A stretch of 64,000 nucleotides of DNA from Norana najaformis. Lineage: Eukaryota > Annelida > Clitellata > Crassiclitellata > Hormogastridae. A program made the position numbers and the translations under genes. Shown piece after piece: positions 55,560-64,000 of the stretch. Under the pieces are notes generated by a model. It saw only the letters and a program-made list of their open reading frames with translations. It was not told the origin of the DNA and ran no database searches. The stretch is from positions 35,824,424 through 35,888,423 of the forward strand of contig OZ029914.1 of assembly GCA_964023275.1 (NCBI GenBank). Reading direction: 5' to 3'. Position 1 is the stretch's first letter; the number at the start of each line of letters is the position of its first letter.

Positions 55560-55870
55560 TGTTACGAATCGGAAAACGTGTTTCAGCGACAACTTAGTTC
55601 ACGCGGCTTCAACAGTTATTTCACACGTTTCTTATGAAAACTCGCTTCTGTCTGGCCCCAACTCATAACATACATCAACATAAAACTTCCCATTTATATA
55701 GCGTTAAACTCCCTCCAAAACACACTTCAAACAGATAGGTCCATAGGCATGCCATCATCCGACCCAAGCAACCTTCCCTCTTGACCTTTGCTCCTTCAAC
55801 AGACTGTTGCATGGACATGTGTCACCTTCAGACCCAACCAACCTTCCCTTACAGACGTGCCTTAGCAACA
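55560..55870. mobile_element. Candidate solo LTR in an ATGT microsatellite
   Basis: 311-base block with TGTTAC../..GCAACA termini flanked on both sides by ATGT. An LTR fossil is the simplest reading, with no internal region present. The flanking ATGT is weak proof of a target duplication because the host tract is (ATGT)n. Family and age not determinable. Confidence 0.4.
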
Positions 55871-55909
55871 ATGTATGTATGTATGTATGTATGTATTTAT
55901 GTATGTATG

Positions 55910-55940
<31 letters not shown>

Positions 55941-56040
55941 GTATGTATGTATGTATGTATGTAAGTATGTATGTATGTATGTATGACGTATTTATGTATG
56001 CATGCATGCTTGTATGTATGCATGTATGTATGTATGTATG
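55871..56040. repeat. Microsatellite (ATGT)n
   Basis: About 40 tetranucleotide units with ATTT/AAGT interruptions; gives Met-Tyr-Val-Cys ORFs that are not genes. Confidence 0.95.
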
Positions 56041-56049
56041 CCAGGGCTA

Positions 56050-56620
56050 TTCCAGACATCCACGTTCAAAGAGCCCATATCGGGCCTGCACCGTGCCAAC
56101 GGTGGCAGCGGACGGTCAGCCACGGAGTAAGTGGGGTCCAACGAACATCGTAGTCAGGGTAATATGTCGTGTTCTACATGATGAGTCGTCCGCGAACAAA
56201 CATGCAAGCGAACAACATCTAGATCTACTGGTTCGGTCGCAGTCTCCCGCCTCACCGTCCGTCTCATCTCGTTCCGCTTCCAGACGGAGCGAGTAAATTT
56301 CATCTGGAAGGAAGCAGCGCCGCCGCCGAATCATCGCAGAACATCTCTCACCTCAAGAAGTCCCGTCCGCCGATCGATAAAAGTGTCACTCGGCGCACTG
56401 TTGGGCTCTGCGCAGACCCTGCCGACGCCTGCCGATCCATCGACCGCGTACCAGCCGAGGCCCGGCCGGGTCCTATTCGTTACCGCGTCGGCCTATTGCA
56501 TGGGCAGCGGCCGGCGCTCGGTGCGATAGGGCAGCGAAATGAACTTTCGCATCGGACGCGATAAGAAGTGACGCGGATGGGTAGCGCGGAGCCACGTGAC
56601 TTGTATTTGGGGTGGGAAAA
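56050..56620. promoter_or_regulatory. GC-rich, CpG-dense island
   Basis: Many CG dinucleotides (GCGGACGG, CGCCGCCGCCG, GGCCCGGCCGGG, GCGGCCGGCGC) against an AT-rich background. No exon recognised inside. It may be a promoter or a first non-coding exon; which gene it serves is unknown. Confidence 0.45.
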
Positions 56621-56694
56621 TTTCATCAGCTTCATTTTTGGGGAAGAAGGAGTTAAAGGCAATAGAACAAGCATGAATCTACATTAATTTGATA

Positions 56695-56870
56695 TTTTTA
56701 ATCGTAATCGTAATCTCGAGAATTATTATGGTGCTCATAGAAAGCTACATCGCGGAAACCAGCTTATTCACAGTCAAAACATGATTGATAGGCAGAAAGG
56801 GTCAGGTTTAGTTCCAGATCAAGATCAAAACGTCAGTCAGGCAGATAGTCAGATGGATACTGTGGACGGT
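56695..56870 (-). mobile_element. LINE tail copy (family T1), minus
   Basis: AATCGTAATCGTAATCTCGAG, then CCAGCTTATTCACAG, ATGATTGATAGGCAG, as in the 25.2 kb tail reversed. Confidence 0.8.
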
Positions 56871-56874
56871 TTTT

Positions 56875-58370
56875 CATATTTACCAATGCTATAAGAAGGT
56901 CATGTGATGAGAGGTGACACGACTTGTGTGGCGTGACGGTCTTCTACCTGAGGGTCACCGAAACCCCCATTAACTTCGATTTTATTGGAGTGCAGCGGGG
57001 CCAGACTTTAGAATAGGCAATGATTTACATTCATAATGCACACCTATGAACTTCTAATTTATTCTCAACCTTAACTGCACGTATTAACTTATTATAATGC
57101 ACTTGTTTAATGCCAATAATTATTATAACGACTACAAAAGAAGAAGTTTTCAGTCTATGTGTTGAACTCTGCTAAGGTCAGTTGGGAATTATCTGCTGGG
57201 ATGGGCAGATAATCGCAGTTTGGGACTTTTAGTGTCCCAAAGTACTAACAGTACTAAATAGAAATAGGGCCTACATGTACATCCAAATCTATTTATCAAG
57301 ATTGCTCAGAGTTGCTAAACAAATTTATAAAAAATTGCTGACTTTCGTCGCTGCGTGACCCACTAGCTGGCACGGGAGGGGTTATCTCTTCAGTGTAACA
57401 CCTTTGGAACCGATAATGTGCCTGTGGTCATGGCCCCATCACAACACTCAGAGCCGAAGTCCTTCTGGCCCACAGTTTACTCTAGAGATTTCAGTATAGT
57501 TGTACATAAATAATGTCACAATCTTGATTATCCAGAGGCCTTGCTTCGTCGCAAACTAGGGGCGAAAAGTATTAAGTGAACAAATCTGAACAACTTGGCG
57601 CTTGATTTTTATGCAGTTATTTAAAAAATTAGAGGATTTTGTTACATTACTAAAAACGGGCTTTCCCCTTGAGGAGTCGTTATCGTCAGCATTTTATGCA
57701 GCAATTGATTTTGAAGTCCTTTAGGAGCAAATGTGAACAATTTAGCAGCAACCGTGCAGCTCGAATTTATAATAAATTCGAAGTTCAAAGCTAAGTAAGC
57801 CTACTGTGGAAATGTAGAGTAAGTAGTCGCTTATTCTGGCTTATTTTCACGTCGTACACCCAGATGCGTTTAAAGTTAGCTCGACCTGTTCCTCGGCTAG
57901 AACCAAAATTAGCTAACACCATTTATAAAACTAACATGAGAAACATAAGTAAAGACATGTTGCTGCTCTAGGCCTTTACTGCAGTAATTGCAGTTGCATG
58001 GAGTGCTTTTTAAAGGTAACATTGAAAGGCATGCAGACGTCAAAGACCTTGAAGCAAAAGGAACCACACTGCTCAGTTTTGCGAGTACTAGGGCAATAGC
58101 TCTGGTATATAAAAGAAATACAAGCACAGAGGGCTTTAGGCTGCAGATCTCTTTTGACCTTCTACTTTCATTGTTCAATCGAGGGAGCTACCAATCCTGG
58201 TCTGGTCTTTGTATAAAAATTAAGCTTTAATTAATTTCTCAGATCTGTCCCTTTAATACTTGTAATTTGGTTGGTCTGTATTTGGATGGACCATATATAG
58301 ATTGTCTATCATTGGCGGTCGTTCCCCTGCTCTGGGCCTCTGCAGGACCCCATATGGCTAGCGAAGTATT
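56875..58370. other. Unassigned stretch with one dispersed repeat
   Basis: Apart from the repeat at 57129-57248 nothing was recognised. The ORFs near 58.0-58.2 kb on both strands overlap and have no recognisable domain. Confidence 0.45.
57129..57248 (+). repeat. Dispersed repeat, copy 2
   Basis: Near-identical to 49586-49718 with a short internal deletion. Confidence 0.85.
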
Positions 58371-58518
58371 TCTGTATTTATTAAGCGCCACTATCTAATG
58401 ATAGCGCTGAGCAGTAATTGTGGGTGAAGGACTTGCTCAAGGTCCCTACACGGCAACCGTCTCAGAGGAGGCTCGAACCCGTACTCTCCGCATTAAAATC
58501 CAAGGCTACCGTGCCCTA
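58371..58518 (-). mobile_element. tRNA-derived SINE, copy 2, minus
   Basis: GGCACGGTAGCCTTGG head, GTACGGGTTCGAGCC B box, GGGACCTTGAGCAAGTCCTT body, TAATAAATACAGAAATA end. Confidence 0.8.
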
Positions 58519-58929
58519 CGAAGGATGCCATACCTCTTCTACACCTTCCTCGTAAGCGTCCACCCCATATTTTGACCTGATAGTTTACTTTTGATCCAAG
58601 CTTAGGCCGTCATCCCACAAGATACTAACTGGAATTCTCAAAGCTGCAGCTAAGTAAACCTTAAACACTTTAGACTTAAAGCGTTGAACTTAAGCTAAGT
58701 ACAGTTCTACGGTAGGCTATACACGTCACAAATTGTTTTATTGTCACTGACAAAGCCATTCAGCTTCGTTTCCGAGATTCATTGTCTAACAGATGTTCCC
58801 TCGGGACCCACGAGATAACCGGTCTCCTAGAACTCATTGGCCAAACTTTGGCCCGCTATCAAAACCGTGCGAACGCCCTTGTATATACACACATACATGC
58901 ATACGTACAACGTCAGTTACTTAGAACTG

Positions 58930-59444
58930 AATCTGACTGGGCCCGGTGCGACTTATTCTTTGAATCTGTGGGCGCGGTGAGTTACTTTCCGGAGTCTCAG
59001 TTCGTAACCGCATGCGACCGGGTACGTGCAGGCACCGGGCCATCAAGGCCCGCCGTCTTTGAAGATGTGGCGGCAGCGGCGGTGGCGTCGGCGGAGGCCC
59101 GATACCTATTCGTCAGTTCCAGGAATAAGGGCGGCTTCAGAAGAACATCGACACTCGGCTGCTTCTGCTGCATCTTGGAAAGTGTTCGGTCGGCGGGAGG
59201 TCGTTTCGAGAACCAACAGCAGCAGCAGCAGCAGCAGCAGCATTCGGCTGCAGAGGAGGGACATTAATAATAGGATGCCCGAGGCGTCAGCCACAGCAGC
59301 TCGGCGTCTCATCCTCCTTTCATGAGGACGAATAAAAGCGGGCGAGGCTCTCCCCTTCCGTCCATCGCTGATTCTGATCGTCCCGTGGATTAGAAGTGAC
59401 TGGCGTCGCCCTCTGTCTTCGGATTAGGCGATCATCGCATCTTT
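58930..59444 (+). promoter_or_regulatory. CpG-rich candidate promoter with CAG repeat
   Basis: CpG-dense region immediately before the candidate exon at 59445. Holds a (CAG)n run at 59217-59242 and an AATAAAAG word near 59330, about 115 bases before the first ATG. The 161-codon ORF starting at 58782 runs through it and has no recognised domain; I treat it as untranslated unless transcripts show otherwise. Confidence 0.4.
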
Positions 59445-59626
59445 ATGAAACGACGACTACTCGTCGTGACGATAAGCCAGGCTCCTCCTGCTTCTTCATC
59501 TGCTGCTGCTGAAGGGATGAAGTTCGTCGTAGACGGAACGAGGCTCGGTCGACTCTGCTCAGAGTGGTTGACAGCTCTTCTGCTACTTCACGCTCTCTGT
59601 CCTACTAACGTACTCGCCCTCTGGTG
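59445..59626 (+). CDS. Candidate first coding exon, signal-peptide protein
   Basis: Two in-frame ATGs, at 59445 and 59517. From the second: MKFVVDGTRLGRLCSEWLTA then LLLLHALCPTNVLAL, a charged N-region followed by a hydrophobic core, like a signal peptide. The frame ends at TGG TG|GTGAGT, a consensus donor, phase 2. It lies downstream of a CpG-rich block. No second exon was recognised before the window ends, so the product is unknown. A chance ORF is possible. Confidence 0.4.
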
Positions 59627-59944
59627 GTGAGTCAAGTCTATCATCTCCTAACATGAAATGTCTGCTAATTGCAGAAGCTAATGAACAGAACGTTAAATGC
59701 AGTGCAACATGTAAAATAAACGAAGTATTTCCAAAATTTAAAATTAAATGAAACAATGCAAACGTTAATCTATCGTAAGGCTGCTAAAGAAACTCTTTGT
59801 CGTGAACATTGTGGGGCTTTCTTGCGATTTGCGGTTGGTATCCGCGTGAGAAAACACCAATGGGCAGCAGTGACATGGGTGGGTAGAACACATCGTCAGT
59901 GGCTGATAATCTGAAGCTTTGGGGAAGTTTTTCCTCCCGTCTAA

Positions 59945-60250
59945 ATAATCGTAATCGTAAGCTCCAGATTTCTACAACGCCCGAAGAATAGCTAAGTCAC
60001 AGAAACCAGTTTATGCACAGGCGCTCAGTCAAAACAAAATTGATAGGCAGGAAGAGTTCGATACCAGGTCATGATCCAAGAGTCAGGCAGAAAGACAGTC
60101 AGACGGCTACGGTGGATGGTGTTTGGCACTGGAGTGGAAAGATAGATAAGAAGAAGAGAAAGAATCAGGAAAGGATTTGTGGAAGAGGAGTGCTTTCAGT
60201 TTTGAGTGAAAGGTCTGCGCAAAAATTGCAAGGGGTGAAGTGTTGGTGAC
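59945..60250 (-). mobile_element. LINE C-terminus and tail (family T1), minus
   Basis: TAATCGTAATCGTAAGCTCC, AGTTTATGCACAGGCGCTCAG, AATTGATAGGCAGG and the ORF2 end region, parallel to 39.46-39.74 kb. The plus-strand ORF over it is a shadow. Confidence 0.8.
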
Positions 60251-60254
60251 TGAT

Positions 60255-61205
60255 CAGGTAATCGTGTGACTAGTCAGGTAATCGCAACCTGTTCAAAGGC
60301 TATCAATTAAGCCCAGTTTGCAGGTGCATGGCTAGGCTGGAGTCATTACTAAATTATTGTACAACACAAAGGTCATGCCAAGTGCTTGGCTTTTGAACTC
60401 TGACCTACGATAAATCGTAAAGTAATGACAGACATAATGGAACAAACTTAAGCATGAACAAGACGGAAGCAGATGGCTGTAAGCTACGAGGTGTAGATAT
60501 ATATGCTCCACTAAGGCCATCAGTTACATTACGTCTGGTAATAAATACAGTTCATGCTGATGACCTAATTCAGAAATGATATAAATGATGTCGAATTTAA
60601 TGATGTGTTACCGATTGCTTCTGGCAAATAATTAAATAAATAGCCTCTCATATACATTGTGATTATGATGGAATACGCGTTGCCTACTCTAAAGAAACCT
60701 TTCAGGCGCACTTTTTGTCATGCCATTTGATAATCTAAAGTAAATAAGTAAGTAAGTAGGCTTCTATTAATGTCAGACAAACGCTAACATTTTACCAAAT
60801 ACACAGTTGATGTAGTTAACTGTTACTGTAAAGTGGGCAGCTGGACAAAAAGACAGTTTCTACCGCATATCAGTTCTCTGCTGGTATCTTCGCTCTTAAC
60901 TTGCAATCCTTGTCTCCTTTTCATATCTGCTTGCCAATCTTGATGTGTGACGGTGTGTCAGTCGGAAAAGCACAGACATCGCATTTTGGCAGAAGAAGAC
61001 AAAATGAAAATAGTTATATAAACTGATTTATTATCGTCATTTATATTCGGCTAATCACTTGCAGTGGTGTTAAGGTCCGTTCGGTTAGGTCTTCATTGAC
61101 TTTTCAGTATTAGTTCGGATCTTGAAGTTGTCTTTTTCCAAATGCTTGCATGCTTGCAGGACAATTAAAGGTTTTTGGGCTGCAATGTGCCTACCTATAG
61201 GCCGT
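60255..61205. other. Unassigned stretch
   Basis: No coding or RNA gene signal recognised; a short AAGT run near 60.74 kb. Confidence 0.45.
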
Positions 61206-61210
61206 TATTT

Positions 61211-61401
61211 TTTATTTCTGCATTTATTAAGCGCCATTATCTAATGATGGTGATGAACGCCGTTATCAGTCGATGGTGCTGAGCAATTGCGAGTGAAGGA
61301 CTTGCTGAAGGTCTTTACATAGTAATCGTTTTGGGGGAAGCTCGAACCCGTACTATCCGCGTTACAAGCCGATCGCTCTCACCAACAGGCTACCATGCCC
61401 C
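61211..61401 (-). mobile_element. tRNA-derived SINE, copy 3, minus
   Basis: GGGGCATGGTAGCCTGTTGG head, GTACGGGTTCGAGC B box, ACCTTCAGCAAGTCCTTCAC body, TTAATAAATGCAGAAATAAA end. It contains a short internal duplication relative to copy 2. Confidence 0.82.
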
Positions 61402-61404
61402 ACG

Positions 61405-63325
61405 TTGCAGGTACTGCGAGAGGCACGGGCCATTTTCAGATTTTGAGGCCTCGGATTTTTTGCTGTACTCATTGAATTTAGATCTCATAACAATGTAAAA
61501 TCCCACAGAGGTTGAGGCCGAACCAAACGGTCTTTGTGGCCCGCTCTATGATGAGGCTTGCCACCTGCAGACTCTACTGTCGGCCTTGAACTTTAAAGCA
61601 ACTTCAAGTTTGCTTATTTTCAAGCCAGGAACTCCTTAAGAAGCTGTTCGCAAAAGCAAATATTGAAAATGTTTTTTTTTATTTTGTTAGTTGTCTGGGA
61701 AAAAGTCAGACGTCTGGTCTTATATTATGTGCTTAATATAGTTATAGAATGGATAGAATGGCCTTGTCCAGTTGTGCAGCATGTCCTTTGCTTTGGAGAA
61801 AGCTACGATGTATTGAATCCAATGAATCCACAAAATTCGTTATTTTGTATTTCGAGAACATGCATAAAAATTGCAGAACAGAGCATAAAATATTGTAGAA
61901 CAGAGCATTTTTTACGAAATGGACAGAATTACCCACGTGAAGGAAGGTGAACATGCCACGTAGCCAAGCCCCTTATGAAGTTATGCGAAACTTTGGAAAT
62001 CAACAGAAATTCAGATTCTTATCTAAAGTGTGAGTCAATTCAGTGGTTGAATTTCAGGCGGAGAATTCCAGTGTCCTGCTCTGATTTCCCCGCATTGCAT
62101 TCCGGGAGATTTTACACAGCAGATTGAGCTGTATACCGGGAGATTTTATAAAGCACATTTGCTGTATACCGGAAGATTTTACAGAAGCGCGTTGTACCAA
62201 AGCATTGTAATGTGATAGGGTTCAGGAAGAATTTCTAGCTTATTATTGGTAGTATCCAAGGGACAAGAACGTACGAATTTTGCAAGTTTACTGAAGAAGC
62301 ATACCCAATCTAGGAGCAAGAAAAAGCTCATTCAGAAAATAGTTATAAAACCTATTCATATAAGATGTGATGATAACTAATATATGAACACGTGTATTAT
62401 AGGCATGCATATATGTATGTAACATTCGTATCTGGAATTTATGCAGCCCTCTCTGTGAGCTTATTAGAACTACTTATATACTTGAAGTCGACTATGTCAT
62501 ACCATTGAGTCTTTATTTCAATCATGCATCGCCCCCTGTACCATATCTGGTAGTTTATCAGGTAGTTAAAGTATTTAAAGTGGGTCATTGACGAATAACT
62601 CTACTGTATAAAAGCAATTCAAAAGAGTCTCGATTGTGGAAAAAGAATCCCATAGGCCCCTAACTCTGAACTGAGGCAGAAACGGCATTGATCTGTCAAA
62701 TGCATATGGCAGCACTCGAGGGCTTTATTCCGAGTGGTCTACAGAATCAAGCTACGAGATCTAGTGGATTTGACACGACAGATGTTTAAACGCTGCCGGA
62801 GTTTCATTTCGACAAACCTATACCCAACAACATCCCATATTATTATATTTAATATAACAAAGATGGTTGGTGTAACTGTTTAGAGCTATGATCGAGGCCG
62901 TATTTTGATAGGTCAGAGATGTATTTGTGCTAGTCTCTCATCTGTCACGAAATGCAAACAACCGAAGATGATCGTCCGTCAGCGTGAGGCATCGTAAGCA
63001 ATACGCCTGGTGAGGAGGCACTGGTCTCGGTTAGTTGCCTCCGCTCCGTGTCGGCGTGCTATGTGGCAACAGCTGAACGCCAATAGCATTTGCAGAGCTG
63101 GGATCTCAACGCCAACTGCCACAACAGATCCACAGCAGAGGAATTCGACTAGTTCCCGTCTCACAGCGCTTACTCACTCACTCGCTCGTCTTCGGTTACA
63201 TCCAAATTGATGTGTAAACACCGCAAGCAACAAAATTAAATTCGATACGAACGCATTTCTTGCTCGGATCGCGAAACGACGTCACTCGCTTCTCTTCTTT
63301 CCCTCCTCCTCTCTGGCTTGGTTTC
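61405..63325. other. Unassigned stretch
   Basis: Short ORFs only. 62.1 kb has three imperfect GGGAGATTTTA words; 63.0-63.2 kb is somewhat CpG-rich. No gene recognised. Confidence 0.45.
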
Positions 63326-63330
63326 TACCC

Positions 63331-63540
63331 TCCCATTCTCTCAGCTTAAACACAACCCACCCTAACAGCTCCTTTCCCCTTCTCTCTCTGTCTTCTGGCA
63401 ACTGGACTTGGTTCTTGACATGGCATCTTTGGACAACCCCATTGACTTGACGCAGCCAGCGTGAATAATCTATTGCCTCGCGCTTAGCTTTTGAGTAGCG
63501 CTTTAGAAATTTCAAGTTTACTGTTACGATTACGGTACTT
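63331..63540 (+). mobile_element. Dispersed LINE-tail-like repeat (family R6)
   Basis: CAGCTTAAACACAACCCACC..TCTCTCTGTCTTCTGGCAAC..GACATGGCATCTTTGG and a GCGCTTTAGAAATTTCAAG..TTACGATTACGG end similar to the T1 tail, linking R6 to T1. Antisense ORF is a shadow. Confidence 0.7.
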
Positions 63541-63814
63541 TCATTTGCCTGATCTCGTCTTTTCTTACAGCTGAGCACTCTTAAAATTAGGCTTATCTCA
63601 GCAGACCGCCTTGAACGCTAAGATGTTCATATACAGAAGAAAATCGTTCTGGGGTTAAGGATCGTAAACTTGACTTGTATAACTAATGCGGCGCAACATA
63701 GTTCAATAGAATACAGTGCAACCCAATGCGATATGCAACGAAATGCGATACATTATATTTGGTTACACGGCCCTAAGCCTCTCGTGAGTAAACAAATTCC
63801 CATGAATTCACAGA

Positions 63815-63950
63815 AATGCATAGAAATGCACAAATTTCAAACACAATCACACGAATTCACATGCATTTATAAGAATTAACACAGATTCAAAAGAATTCAC
63901 ACAACTTTGTAAGAATTAGGTTAATACAAATTCATACGAATTCACGAAAT
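63815..63950. repeat. Degenerate short tandem repeat
   Basis: Irregular repetition of GAATTCACA/GAATTCA words separated by 8-20 bases. Confidence 0.6.
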
Positions 63951-64000
63951 GAGGCTATTGGGTATACAGCGAATTCGTGCAAACGTCTTTATACGCTGCT

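Noticed and set aside
55781-56296. 171-codon ORF with Met-Tyr-Val-Cys repeats
   Set aside because: Mostly an (ATGT)n microsatellite flanked by unrelated sequence.
58782-59267. 161-codon plus-strand ORF ending in a poly-Gln run
   Set aside because: No recognisable domain; the Gln run is a (CAG)n repeat in a CpG-rich block that looks like promoter or 5' UTR.

Overview
The window is from an animal (metazoan) nuclear genome, most likely an invertebrate. Its genes are split into short exons with GT-AG introns, and it is AT-rich and full of microsatellites, minisatellites, LINE tails and tRNA-derived SINEs. The species cannot be read from the sequence. 

Two tandem paralogous genes fill most of the window, both on the minus strand and both ADAM17/TACE-like (membrane-anchored ADAM metalloprotease, 'sheddase'). 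Gene A (26806-50467) can be assembled completely from 25 coding exons. They sum to 2415 nt, i.e. 804 residues plus stop, close to the 824 residues of human ADAM17. Gene B (49-19898) has 22 recognisable exons. It runs off the left edge before its last exons, and I could not find its signal-peptide exon. Exon lengths and intron phases match between the genes almost one for one. Both follow the ADAM17 order: prodomain, CGY-type cysteine, furin site (RSRR in A, RSKR in B), metalloprotease, disintegrin-like domain, membrane-proximal domain with the C-x-x-C-C motif, juxtamembrane CANDIS-like helix, transmembrane segment, cytoplasmic tail.

The most striking observation is a 6-nt microexon in each gene (A 37797-37802, B 11340-11345). 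Without it the flanking exons join as H-G-H-N-W-G, with no catalytic glutamate. With it they read HEMGHNWG (A) and HELGHNWG (B), the intact zinc-protease motif. Other gene-level oddities are a mutated splice donor in the disintegrin exon of B (TT where A has GT), a GC-AG intron in A, a 63-64 bp tandem repeat that multiplies the splice acceptor of the transmembrane exon of A, and strongly diverged cytoplasmic tails.

Layout: 0-20 kb gene B with LINE tails and microsatellites in its introns; 20-26.5 kb spacer containing a 5'-truncated CR1/L2-like LINE (23.8-25.3 kb); 26.8-50.5 kb gene A with LINE, SINE and minisatellite insertions in its introns; 50.5-64 kb mostly repeats. The last part holds a 103-bp triplication, a 27-bp minisatellite, three same-strand SINE copies, a candidate solo LTR, and two GC-rich islands. 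The second island leads into a possible first exon of a plus-strand secreted or membrane protein (59445-59626). No tRNA or rRNA gene, CRISPR or bacterial-type feature was seen.
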